Positions 31,556 through 43,239 of a stretch of DNA of 64,000 nucleotides are shown here, one piece after another. The translations under genes were made by a program, and so were the position numbers. Numbering within the stretch: position 1 is the first letter of the stretch; the number at the start of each line of letters is the position of its first letter. The notes under the pieces were generated by a model. The model had not been told where the DNA came from and did no database searches. It was given only the letters and a program-made list of their open reading frames with translations. Origin of the DNA: Exophiala sp. HKRS030 (lineage: Eukaryota > Ascomycota > Eurotiomycetes > Chaetothyriales > Herpotrichiellaceae); assembly GCA_023897205.1 (NCBI GenBank), contig JAHWDD010000008.1, positions 2,790,001 through 2,854,000 of the forward strand, given 5' to 3'.

Positions 31556-34473
31556 TGTTTGCCGAAAAGGAACACCTCCCGGAGCAAGTTGATACCTGCT
31601 CCTGCCTTGCTGCAAATTAGAGGCTCGATAGAAAGGAAGAGCGGCGTGAGCTAGAGGGAGACGTAGATGCAGATGCAGGTAGAGTACGGAGCAAGGTCCC
31701 GACTGGAGCGGTTTCGACTTTTGACGGTATGGAACCAGCAAAGTCTCAAGGTGGGGGTTTTTGTTCTGTCGTCAATGGTGCGACAGTGATGACCTTGGAA
31801 TACACACCCAAGGTGCTGGCAACGACGTTGCCTAAGATGTTTGAACAAGAAGAGTGAGGTGCAGTCGCAATTGCAGTCGCAGGTTCAATGGAATGTGTAG
31901 AGGAGGAAAGAAATGGAGGGGAAATGGAAGAGATGGTGGTGAGAAAGATGAGTGGACGGCTCGGCCGCGAAGACTCGGGTTGGGTGGTGGTGCAATCACG
32001 AAAAGCGAAGAAGAGCGTGGGAGCGCAGGCGGGGCTTAACCGGAAACTGCACTGCAAGGGCGCAAGCGGTGGGTGGGCGGGCGGCGGGCACTGGCCATAG
32101 GGAGTCAAGATCAGAATCAGGATACAGGTACCTTACTGGGCCACTGGGTGCGCAGGTCTACTAACTACCGTACCTAGGTACTACTGCCTAAACCTACCCA
32201 CTACTCACTAACCTTTTAGCTAGCTAGGCGGTAGACGCCAAGCACTACGGGAAAAATACTCACTTGTGGGAAGTTGGGAACCTTGGGAGAGTGGCCCCTT
32301 GGCCTGTGGGTCTGGTGGGAGAAGGTGGGAGGAGGGCAACCGCGAGCCAACCGCGAGCCCAACCATGAGCCAATTACGAGCCAACTGCTACTACAACGCC
32401 GAACTGACTGTGGTTTGTAGTTCGTAGTGGCCGTCTGCCGTGGCCGTACATACATACTCCCTACCTAGGTACTCCGTAATCTGTTGGAGCTTTGACTTTT
32501 ATCTCTCATCCCTCAATAATAGGTGCTCAATGCAGAGTGGCAGGTGGCAGCTTCGCGTCGGGGGCTCATCACACTTGAACCACTCAAATGCCATCCTCTT
32601 CTGGCCAGTCCGAGATCCCACCGATCACACATTCTTGTCGTAATAGAATAATTAATAATACCCACACTACGACCTGACTACTTGACCTACCACGCCTACC
32701 CATCAGCTACCGTCTCACTACTGATCAGCTGGTGGCCACATTCGACCCCAATGTCCGACTACCAATTCCGCTTTCGGCCTCTTCTTTGCCGTCAGTACGT
32801 TGTCAACAGCAAAGAGCAAATGTAGTAATCATCATCATCATCCGAAGGATGCCTGGCAAACAGATCCGTAACGTTGCATGAATGACATCGACCAAAAAAC
32901 GTGAAGAATCTCTGGCTCGCTCGACCAGCCCCTACCTTGTCAGGGCAATCGATTGTAGATCCCTCAAGGTAGGACAATCATGATCTCATGTTCCCTCAGT
33001 CCGTGTCGAGCAATCAACGAGAATGAATGTTGATGAGCAGAGATGGAGACAATTCGCAAACAAGAACCCCGACTCCGCAGAAACCCTAAAACTGAGGCTT
33101 GCAATTTGCGATTCAACCTTGTCTCGCGAGCTTGCCACGCTTACTTACGTCCGAAGCTGTTCTAAGAGCTTGACGCCATGGCCTGGTCTGCGTGTTTGCG
33201 CATGCCAGTGGCAAGCGCTCATCGCCGTCCTGCGTCAATCATCTGCTAGCCTGCCTTGCCTGTGTGAAATACCCTGGCAATATCTTGATCAACCACTGGT
33301 CAGCCGGATGCCCTGGGATTTACTGTCTACACAATCGTTCTGGATTCTATGCCACGGGCTCAGGTAGCTCAGGTGCAGCTCACACAAACGTGGACAGTCG
33401 TGCATGTCTCCCAGGGTTGTAAATCAATGCAGAACCTGAACAGCAATGTTGATCGACTCGAATTGTGCCACAGCATGTTCTCGTCAACCTTAGCGTGGGG
33501 ATGGATAGGGTAATTGATAGGCTTGGGACTCGCTTGTCTGCTTGCGTCCTTCTCAGCGCTGCCATTGGGCGTGTCCGGAATAGTTTCTAGACAACCCCAG
33601 ATTCTCCAGACTGCACCAATCTTGTTGCCAGCCTTCTAGACGTTTCCCATCCGCACAAAAAGCAATCCAGATACACATCATTGATTCCTTGATGCTCTCT
33701 ATCCGTCAAGACCAGCAGTTCTTACTCTGAAATTTAAGAGCAGAGATATATCCTGATTGACAACGGCATCTGTCAGAGCGCCTGCAACGTGCTTCCCGAA
33801 GTCCAGGTGGATCGTAGGGAAAAATGGAATTTTTTTCACTCCTAGTGCGATTGCGCGATCAGTCTGTGATATGATAGGTCGACTGTGTCACGTGACTACT
33901 TCGACCATGAAGCGTTCAGCGTCCTGGGAATCATCTGGCCTTGTGCACTAGGAATGAGGTGTTGGCGCTATATTTTAGTGTCTCGCGATACACGAGCAGA
34001 AGCATGTGATATTTACATAACGGTTAATAACAACGGCATTCCTTATTGTGCCCACATATGCCCTATTCAGAAGTCACAAAATCCCAATGCCGGGATATCG
34101 GTCACGTTCCCGAAGGGGTAGTTTGACTATGAGTAAAGAGTGGTTCGCTCCGAGCTGGCGGGCAGACTAGCCGCTATGATATCCAAAGCAGTCGGAGAAC
34201 GTGGGCAGCACACGCAGGCCACTTTCTCAACAGATCGTGATATTGAGAGCATTCGATATAGGTAAGGGCAGTAAATGGAAACAGAGGGTGTTTTCTGTGC
34301 GCAATGGGGAGCCGACCAATGATAGGCACGAGTGGGCAAGTCAGTGCCAAGACTCGGAAAACCTTCCCCAAGTATCCCAATCTCATTGTTTGTTTACTAT
34401 GACGAGTTTGCGACAGCAACCTCGTTAAAGTCACAACCAGAATGCTAACGACAAGCTTCAATTTTCACCTACA
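31556..34473. other. Long divergent intergenic region
   Basis: 2.9 kb between the bZIP gene and CHL4, likely including a long bZIP leader. Contains the 12-bp palindrome GTACCTAGGTAC (32170-32181), TACCTAGGTA fused to TACTCCGTA (32462-32478), and four imperfect 11-12 bp repeats (32341-32385). Open frames are short and unconvincing. Confidence 0.55.
32341..32385 (+). repeat. Degenerate 11-12 bp tandem repeat, 4 copies
   Basis: Four successive units resembling CGCGAGCCAAC (CGCGAGCCAAC, CGCGAGCCCAAC, CATGAGCCAAT, TACGAGCCAAC), upstream of the bZIP gene. Confidence 0.85.
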
Positions 34474-35769
34474 ATGGCTGCGAAAGCTCTCCAGAGACTC
34501 TCTCGCGACGCAATCGTAGACCTTGTCCTTCAATGGATCGACTCGACCTCTCCATACTTGACCGAGAACCGCGTTTCGTACGAAGCAGACGAAGAAGACT
34601 ATCTACATGCGCCAGCCGCAGACATCAGCACATTGCGCACCATCTGGGCAAAGCTGAGACATGACACCGATGGGTTCACCAAACGAGATCTCATCGACCG
34701 GATAGTGGATGGAGACTGGAGGAGAGGTTTGTCTCTCTATCAACACGCAATGATAGACATGGCATTCCTCGAGTCCAATGATACGGCGTTGAGATGGAGT
34801 GCTCTAGAACTCATTCCACTTGAACCATCAAAATCAAAATCCACGCAAGAATATGAAACAGAGAAAGGCCGGAAGAGACGGAAACTGAGTCACGACGCGT
34901 GTGAACCCGCCTATCCTCAGATTTCTGCGACGACTTTCCTCGCAACACTCAACAGCGAGATCTCCCCACTGGTCAAAGCCCATTCCTACCTACATCATTT
35001 GAAGCAACCCTACGACATTTCTATCATCCGCTTGTATATCAGCCCAAACTCAACATTTACCCCCCGCGGCTATCACAAGCCACGCCGAGCAAAACACGCT
35101 ACCGACGCTGCACGAGTAATGTACATTGCACTGCCGAGGAGTTGTCCCTATGTGTATGTTTCAGTTTCTGGGTCAGCCAGTTCCTCGACGCGATCAAGAT
35201 CGCTTAAAGACAGCAGAAGTGCTTTGCGTTCTAAACTAGATCTCGCTGCTACGAAAAAAATCATATTGGAGGCCATTCCCAAGGCATTATCACGTCCACA
35301 TCAAAGATGGGCGCTCGGATCGACCAGACTCACAGCCAGATCTCTTCGTAGTATTACAAGTTTAAAGGGGAGTGGACGACCAGGCACGGGAGGAGGCGCT
35401 TATAGCGGTTACCACAAACGCGAGCATCTTCAGTCCATATCGGCCAATATCATCCCTCGACAAACAGAACAACAAGTCGACTATCGTACAAGGGAGACGG
35501 TCGAGGCTCGATTTGGTCCAAGCGCGGTCTCTGATCCTGCCGCACTCGACCGCTTTCACGTCACCATTCGAGATGCAAGGTCATCAATCCCCGGTCAAGA
35601 TCCGGAGGTTGTTGATGATAGTGCTGCACGTATAAATCTCAGTTTCTCTGGCAGTGATGTTTTTCTCGGTTTACGGCACCTAGCTGAGTTGGGTCCTGTA
35701 CAAATGGAGCTGGCAAAAGTGCCTTCCTGGATGACGGGTGAGATGGGCGTGAGTAGCCTCAAGACTTGA
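34474..35769 (+). CDS. chl4: CHL4/Mis15 (CENP-N) inner kinetochore protein
   Basis: Component of the constitutive centromere-associated network; CHL4/Mis15 pairs with Iml3/Mal2-group proteins and links CENP-A chromatin to the outer kinetochore. Single exon of 431 residues from ATG at 34474. The CHL4 N-terminal helical domain is visible as LQRLSRDAIVDLVLQWIDS, LRTIWAKLRHDTDGFTKRDL and IDRIVDGDWRRGLSLYQHAM, followed by the beta-rich central part (IIRLYISPNSTF, YVYVSVSGS) and the C-terminal domain (VEARFGPSA, DRFHVTIRDA, INLSFSGSDVFLGLRHLAEL). A basic patch EKGRKRRKLS near 130 may be nuclear targeting. No intron or defect seen. The family call rests on pattern recognition of the N-terminal region. 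Confidence 0.88.
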   Translation: MAAKALQRLSRDAIVDLVLQWIDSTSPYLTENRVSYEADEEDYLHAPAADISTLRTIWAKLRHDTDGFTKRDLIDRIVDGDWRRGLSLYQHAMIDMAFLESNDTALRWSALELIPLEPSKSKSTQEYETEKGRKRRKLSHDACEPAYPQISATTFLATLNSEISPLVKAHSYLHHLKQPYDISIIRLYISPNSTFTPRGYHKPRRAKHATDAARVMYIALPRSCPYVYVSVSGSASSSTRSRSLKDSRSALRSKLDLAATKKIILEAIPKALSRPHQRWALGSTRLTARSLRSITSLKGSGRPGTGGGAYSGYHKREHLQSISANIIPRQTEQQVDYRTRETVEARFGPSAVSDPAALDRFHVTIRDARSSIPGQDPEVVDDSAARINLSFSGSDVFLGLRHLAELGPVQMELAKVPSWMTGEMGVSSLKT

Positions 35770-36672
35770 GAGGCTTCGGTCGCAAACAAGGAGATTAATG
35801 TGAATCATGATGATTATGAATCTGGGTAGTAACGTGTGGGCACTTGTCTCGAAACGGGTTGTCTTTTCTAGAGCGACATTCGCTGGCCTTGCACGGAGCT
35901 GTACAAGGAGGTCGAAGGTCATAGAGAACTATCTAGCTGTCTATCCATCAAAGGAGTTTACTTGTAGTTCCGAAAGAGGCTCGATCTTCAGATATGACAA
36001 ATAGACCTTGAGACCTGCCTTCTGAGGAAACCACGTGTCGGAAGGATGCGCGAGGAAGGTGCAAGGGAAACCGTTAGAAAGGCACAAATGGCAGGGGCCC
36101 ACGAATCTCTCCCACATTTTGACTACGGAGTACACCTTCTAAGTGCCTTCAAAAGCCATCATATCTACGGTACATCGGCACCAGGTGAGCATTCCGGCAT
36201 CAGTATTCCAATGTCAACGTCATTCTCCACCTGATACGCTTCAGCCAAGTCTTGCTTTGCGATCTTAATATCATCTTACCCTGCTCTAGATTTCGATCTC
36301 AGCCACTGCCGCATCCCTTGCCCAATCAAACCACAACAACCCCAAGCGACGCCAGGCCAAGGATGCTTCTCCGCACATCCCTCAATCGTTCTGCTTGACC
36401 CTTCGGCCATGCTCCTTGTCCCTAGAGTACCACTTTTTGCTCATCCTGCCAACCGCTCCAATTTTGATCCTGGTCATGTCCGTCATAACCTTCATCAGCA
36501 TGGGGACATCATCGTCACAGAAGATAGGCTGTTCGGCTAAAAGATGGTCGGACTCGAGTCACTGTTCAAATGTAACCAGTTGTCGCATCAGTGTCCAGAA
36601 AAACCCATACACGACAAGTCCTTGTCGAAATAGCATTTGGCCAAAACAACGTTGACACTCACGGTTCACAAC
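35770..36672. other. Intergenic region
   Basis: About 0.9 kb upstream of the MFS transporter; contains TACGGAGTA at 36124-36132. No gene seen. Confidence 0.5.
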
Positions 36673-38508
36673 ATGGCGCTTCGCGACGATTCGTCCACCA
36701 CATCGACACAGGTCGGAAGGCCGATGCCCGAAAAATATGATGACCTTCATCATGAAAATGCACCCGCGGCCGAAATCATTGAAGACATAGATCCCGCTAT
36801 CAGCAAACGTTTGGATCGCAAATTCGATAAGCATATCATATTCTGGCTGTTTGGCATCTGGTAAGCTGTCATCATGCTTCAGATTTCGAATTCTTAGAGT
36901 CTAAGAATTACGTGATACCAGGTTATTCGCTTTCATCGACAGGTCAAATATTGGTAACGCACGAATTGATGGGTTGGTTGAAGATTTACATCTTGATGGA
37001 ACCAAGTTTAACACGGCTCTTGTTGTGTTCTATGTTCCATACATTCTTGTCGACGTCCCTTCGAATTGGGTTGTCAAGTACTTCAAGGCGGGAAACTATT
37101 TGCCAGCCCTGATCATCCTCTGGGGTAAGCAATCCTTTGAGACCACGACATTCTTGCACTCTTCTATTCCACTCTTGTCTGACGATCTTCATCGTAGGTT
37201 TGGTATCAACGTTCTTAGGATTCACCAAGTCTTATGCAGGTCTGATCGTTGCACGATGCTTCCTAGGCCTCTTTGAGGGGGGACTGTTAGGCGGCATGAT
37301 AGTCTACCTTGCCATGTTCTACGAAAGACATCAGATGCTGTACCGTATCGGCTTGTTCTACTGTGCTGCCCCGCTCAGTGGTGCTTTTGGCGGCCTTCTG
37401 GCAACTGGATTGGCACAAATTCAACATGGTGGGTATAATAGATGGCCATGGATCTTCTTCGTTGAAGGTGCAGTCACCGTGTGTTTTGGATTGATTGCGT
37501 TGTGCTTCATGCCGCACACCCCAGCGCAATGCAAGTTCCTTACCGACGAGGAACGGGTAGTTGCACTTAGGCGCATGAAACTGGACGCAAGCGGAGCAAC
37601 CACAGAGAGCGATGTTGACCACGAGAAGTTTGACTGGCACTGGGTTCGCATGGCTCTCCTGTCCCCGAATACATGGTTCTGCTCGCTGGCCTGGTTCTTT
37701 CTACTCATTCCCCTCTATGTAAACAACGTGGGTCTTCTCCACTCGAGCCGTTACTAACAAGTTCTTAGAGTTTTTCTTTGTTCCTGCCGACCATCATTAG
37801 AGCTTTGGGATACACCAGTACAACTGCACAGCTGTTCACGGTACCACCAAATATGGCAGCATTCTGCCTTGTCTTAGTGACCTCAGGATTCTCCGATAGG
37901 GTCAAAGCACGCGGACCATTCATGATTGCCGGCTGTCTTCTGGCAATCGCCGGGTATGTAATGCTTTTAGCTGCCAAACAACCTTCGGTGCGGTACGGTG
38001 GAACCTTCCTTGTTGCATGCGGTGTATTTCCAGGCTCCCCAATGTATGTTTTCAGTCTTTTCCACACAAGACGTGGCTTACAAGTTGTAAAGGGTCATGG
38101 GTTGGCTTTCCAACAACAGTGCTCCCCATTTCGTGAGAGCCACGGCGACAGGTTTCGAGATCGCCTTTGCGTATGTATAATGCAAAGCAGTCATGATCTG
38201 TACTAAGCAGCAGTAGGAATTGCGCCGCTTTCGTAGCTACGTTTACTTATCTGGCCAAAGACGGGTAAGTGCAGTCAATCTCTTCTCATTTTACATTTCT
38301 GACTTATCTTCATAGGCCAGACTATGTTTTAGGTCACAGCATCAACATTGGTGCACTTGTCCTATGCATCCTGACCGTCACTTCTGGAATTGTCTATTGC
38401 CACTGGGAGAATGCCAAACGAGAGCGAGGTGATCGCAATCATCGTCTTTCAGAGGGTGATCAAAGCTTGCTTGGCCATCGTCACCCTCGCTTCCGTTACA
38501 CAATATGA
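36673..38508 (+). CDS. MFS anion:cation symporter, Dal5/Tna1-like transporter
   Basis: Twelve-helix major-facilitator transporter of the allantoate/nicotinate permease group (ACS family), at the plasma membrane; the substrate cannot be told from sequence. Seven exons: 36673-36860, 36922-37124, 37198-37718, 37769-38043, 38093-38170, 38217-38264, 38316-38508; all introns are 46-73 bp with GT-AG and the total is 501 residues. Signatures: RLDRKFDKHIIFWLF, WLFAFIDRSNIGNARIDGL, LVVFYVPYILVDVPSNWVVK, GLIVARCFLGLFEGGLLGGM, FYCAAPLSGAFGGLLATGL, WPWIFFVEGAVTV, PLYSFSLFLPTIIRALGYTS, and MGWLSNNSAPHFVRATATGF. Intact after splicing. The next 1.3 kb downstream is unexplained. Confidence 0.92.
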
Positions 38509-39840
38509 AACCTCTTCCAATCCCCAGCTCCAAGTTTGCGCGACAGAGGGAGGGCATTAAAGGATCTTCAGAATGCTTGGCATATCAATCATTACTCTTT
38601 CATAGACGACGAATTTCCGGACTGTTCTAGGTGCTTCCCGCATTTTTCGAGCCAAATATGTGTTAATCAGAATCTTTACCTACGGTGTGGCGTACGACAG
38701 ATCTTGAGGTCAAACCGTGAGCACAGTCTCTCAAACTCCAATGCCTTGTCATCCAACTTATGCAGGTCAACGGGACAGGATCGGGTTCTCGCACAAACAG
38801 TACCCAGATGTGGTGACATGTTGAACTGCAGGTACGTCTGCCGCATTTTGCATCAGATAGTGACCAGCTATCAATGATCTGATTCTACCGACCTTGGGCA
38901 GCTATACTGTTCGCATCGGCTACCAACGTTGTCCTGCACGAATTGCCAACACGTTTCATACTCCACATTTCAATGCGGCTTGCCCAGCCTCAAGCAAATC
39001 TTGACATACAGAATGTTTGTCCCCTCATGGCGATTTCTCGTTCTCCTCAATTGGTTTTATGCCGCTCCGACCTGACGTACATACCAATGGCAAGGGTTTC
39101 TGGTAAGTCAGGTTTCATGAGAAACTCGGTCAGCTATGCTACCAAATTCGAGTCTCTTCTCACTCCATGTTCCTAGGGTCTTTCGAAGACCAAAGAGACA
39201 CAGGCACGAACGAGGTCGACGTCCTTGTGTCATGGTGTGCCTGACGGGCGGCATGCTTCATGACAGCCTCACCTCTGAAGTCGTTTTGCCCGCATGGGCA
39301 TGCCGCCCCCTTCTACACAAGCCCCATGTGGTCATTGGAGCACGTTTTGTCCTTACGGCTCGCTTGGATGCAGTTTTGCTATTACCATAGCTTGCCTGGA
39401 TACTGCAGCACAGTGTTACGTAGCTGCCTATACCGACTTTCAGTTCTGACCACTCATCAGGATACTTTTGAGTTTGACCCAGGAAGATCATAGCAGAATC
39501 TGTCTCGCCCCACCGAGCTTCAGAGAGAAGGCCCCCCTTGTCGTCTTGAATGCAAGATTGGTCGATTTTGGAATATATTTCGCTGGCATGTTTTCCAGAA
39601 TTCTGCAATCACTGTCATCCGTATGGGCGACACGGCGTCAAGAATATCAAACAGTACCTGCTTATGGTTGTGTAAGCAAGCACTCCTTCCAGTCCACAAC
39701 TGCAGTCATCCAAACGCTAGTATATATTGCTTGGTTTCCCGCTGGTATGCTTGCAAAGACCATGTTCTGGCAGATTAGCAATCATTTTAAAATTTCGCCT
39801 TCTCGCACACGCAAATATTCCTGGGCACGCCTGGGCAACC
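38509..39840 (+). other. Unexplained interval with broken protein-like frames
   Basis: Between the transporter and the Thr-rich gene. Several frames carry protein-like stretches but none is long: RIFTYGVAYDRS (about 38670-38705), HPTYAGQRDRIGFSHKQYPD (38750-38810), and MFVPSWRFLVLLNWFYAAPT (39013-39072), each ending at a stop. A multi-exon gene or a decayed one is possible; I could not assign a family or connect the pieces. It also holds the promoter of the Thr-rich gene. Confidence 0.35.
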
Positions 39841-41458
39841 ATGAAGATGTATGGGGTCGGCAGATGGATCATACTTCTGTTCGCATTGAGGTAAGCTAGT
39901 TTGGCTGGCTCATTTACCGCGTCCTGGTTTTCGTTGTCGCGGATCCGAACGAGCAACATAGTGTTGCGACCTTCAAGAACGAATTATCTAACATGGATCT
40001 AGCATCTTGACGGCCGCTAATCCTCTTCGTGCTCGAGATGACAACACAATTACTTCCTGGTCCTATGGAGGAGGGTATGGAGGGGGCTATGGTGGGAGCT
40101 ATACAGACAATCACAGCAGTTGTCCAGGTAGTGCGGTAACCATTACGGTCCCAACTACAACAGATCCCACTGCTGGGCCTAGCGTGACGACTCTCACGCT
40201 ATCAGGGAACGTTGCCAGCACTGTCACGGTTCCCGGCTCAAGCTGTTCTACGATTACGAGCGTTTCCATCCACACTGTTACAACAACGATTCCGGGCCTT
40301 TCTAGTTCGGTTACGGTGGCTTCAACACCTCCACCGATGCAAACGGTCACCTACACCACAACTTCCTACAGTTTGCAGAACGTGACCGTCACGAGTACTA
40401 TCAACAACACCGCTAGTGTGTCAGCAAGGGTGACAATCACCTCTACAAGAGTTGACACGTCTACCTATACGCGGACTGAATCTGATTGCACCAGGACTGA
40501 AACGAGGACGTATCGGGACACCGCTACTATTACCACAGCAGTTGGAACAACGACTTCGATAGCTACTTTCACGACTAGTCAAATCTCCACCATGCCGGGG
40601 TCCGTTAGGACGGTGTATCTGCCGACGACATGGACGTTGACAAGCACTCTTCCAGGCACCACAGCTACTAACACATCTGTGGTTACTTGGACAACCACTC
40701 TACCGGGCACAACTCAAACCATCACCGTACCTGCTTCTACTATAACGGTATATCAGTCCACAACCATCACTCGCACTCTTTCAGGAAGCGTTCAGACGAG
40801 TGTTTCCACCTTAAGCTGGACAACTACGTTACCGGGGACGACTCGCAATATCAGTGTAACTGTTTCAACTGCAACAATATACCAGCCGACGACTGTAACC
40901 GTAACCAGCACCATCCCAGGAAGCATTCAAACCCGTACTTTGAGCTCTGTCTTGACGACCAGCTTGCCAGGTTCTGTACAGACCAGTTGCCAACCAGTGA
41001 CCGTCACTGCAACATCCACTCTACCTGGCGCTAGAACAACCGTTACGTTGACCAGGAATGAGAGCTCTTTGGTCACAAGATCGACTGACAGTATCACCGT
41101 TACGCAGACTCAGGTCTCAATACAAGCAGGATCAACTGCAACGGTAACCGTTACGCAGAATCATGCTTCTACGCCGTCAGGACCGTGCCATACGATCACT
41201 TCTACCCAAACTCAGGTCACGACACTGCCAGGTACAACTCAGACGATAACGTTGACAAGCTTCCAAACCACCCAACCTTCAACAACAACTCAAACTGTCA
41301 CCAAAATCTTGACGAGTAGCTGCACTTCCTCGATCGGGACGGTGACGTTCCCACCCACAACGACCAAGTTCTCAACAGCGACGACAACGGTAACGACAAC
41401 GGAAACAGCTGGAGGTCATTGGCAGGACTGGCATCAACCTCATGAGACGAAGTCATGA
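39841..41458 (+). CDS. Secreted Thr/Ser-rich repeat protein
   Basis: Two exons, 39841-39890 and 40003-41458, joined by a 112-bp intron (GTAAGC...GATCTAG with a TCTAACATG branch region), give 501 residues. Exon 1 supplies a classical signal peptide (KMYGVGRWIILLFALSILTA), followed by PLRARDD, a possible Kex2-like site, and a Gly/Tyr linker (GGGYGGGYGGSY). The rest is extremely rich in Thr, Ser and Val, with at least nine variants of an (L/I/M)-(P/S)-G-(T/S) motif followed by beta-like T-x-T-x-V stretches, spaced about 20-25 residues. No C-terminal GPI signal (it ends WHQPHETKS) and no catalytic domain. Such proteins are expected to be heavily O-mannosylated and cell-wall associated or secreted; this is inference. 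Without the short first exon the gene would look like an intracellular frame lacking ATG. Confidence 0.82.
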
Positions 41459-43239
41459 TGTTATCGAAGGAAAGAGTTGTGGTGATTCTCGTAGGGGGAG
41501 CATCGTTACTGATAGGTGGTTCAAAGTCTTAGGACTGGCAGGAGAGTAACGACCAAAAGTCTTGTGGGGACACGGGTTTTTTTGGGTTATCAGAGGGCTA
41601 GTTTATGATCAAGTGAGGAGCTAATATGGAGTTATTGGTGATCCTTCAGGAAGAGCAGGAGGGAGCCTCGACAGTAATACGCGGTGAAAATCTCATAAAC
41701 TTCTTTCCATCATTGACTAGGTCCCTGACCCTTCCAGCAACTGCAGCCTTGTCACCAAAACACGTGTACCTGACACATGTCTATCCCGTGCCCACTCGAG
41801 ACACTGAAGCTATGTGCTTTGCACCACTCTTGAATAAAACCGGGTTTGCTAATCGGTAGTTACACGATCGCAAGACTCGTGCGAGACAACTTCCTGCCAG
41901 CTCTCACTACCTAGGTACTGTAAATAGTGAGGCAACCCATGCCACATATCATATCTATCTCACTGTACGCGAACAACCTCTACTCACACCAACATGTCCA
42001 TGCGCCGACGAGTCTTTCACAACTCGATCACATGGCATGCACCCAGCCCAAGCATGAACGAAAGAGCGAAACTAGGAATGGTGCCGGAGAAATAGTCTTT
42101 TCTTTCCACTCTTAAGTTCCAACATCACCAAACACAATGCTGGGTTAGAAGCTTTTCCAGAACGTCTTTTCGGCCCTTTTATCGCTGCAGTCTCCCCAGT
42201 TTGGCAATTTGGGGACCCTTGGGGGCCACGGGGGCCCGCTCGATCGGCTGAAATGCCCTTCTCATGCCGATGGACCTTGGCGATGGACCCCTGGGCCACG
42301 CTGGGCTCAACTGACAGCCATTCATCGGCGACAGCCTTACGCCATCGCCCTGCAACTTGGGGACTGCGTACGTGGATTCGGGGTAAAAGGCCTAGGGATT
42401 CCCGACGCTAACCTACTACTTATCCATCTTAGGCCGAAATGTAATTATGCGTCGGCACGAAGATCCATGCGCAGAGGAAAAGAATTGGTGTTTTTTTCGT
42501 CTTTTGTTTCGTGCTTTGAGCTACTGTTTTGCCAGAATCAAGTGCCGGGCAGTCCTAACAGGTCGTAGCGTGAACTTGTGCAGTTCTTGCTGCGTTGGAA
42601 TGGTCTTTCTAGAAGGAAAAAGGTCGGGAAAGCTGGGATACCTTTGTGGGAAGGAAGTCAGGACAGTCATGACATGATGGATTGACTGGTGGATCGATTG
42701 ATCATCGCTCTATCTCTCCCTCTCCATATCTCTCTCCCTCCCTCCATCCCCCCACCATAAACTCCGTACTAGCCGCCCTCCCCAGATACCTAGGTACTAT
42801 TGCTCTGAACCTGAGCTTCGCTTCGGGCTGGTCACCCTGTGTGTCTCTCAACGAAAACCCGATCACGATAATGCGGGGTCGACCATATTTGCTGTATTCC
42901 GATGATTATCCGCCCGTGCTGGCAGCTGGGTTCAATGAGCCGGACCTTTTTCTTCCCACGATTATCGACACATGGCTTTTCGTGGTCGACGAGGTTTAGA
43001 CTTTTTTTTTGGTCCTTTTCCCAATCGTCGGGTCGGGAGTAGCATCCAAGGACGCGGCCGTCTTGACTGGCCTCCATAACTCACCTGCGCTTGCATTGTC
43101 TCTCTCATACCTGGCACCACGTCCTGGACACTCGAAAGAGTGGTTTGTTTGAAGATTGTTTCCTCTTGGAACTCCACGACGTGTTTCTCGCCAAACGCCC
43201 TCTTCGCATGTGTTTGCCAAGAGGAATAACGTGAAAATC
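41459..43239. other. Intergenic region
   Basis: About 1.8 kb. Palindrome TACCTAGGTA at 41908-41917 and 42787-42796, ACTCCGTAC at 42771-42779, and a pyrimidine-rich stretch (TCTCCCTC repeats, about 42705-42755). A G-rich patch lies near 42210-42240. No gene recognised. Confidence 0.55.
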
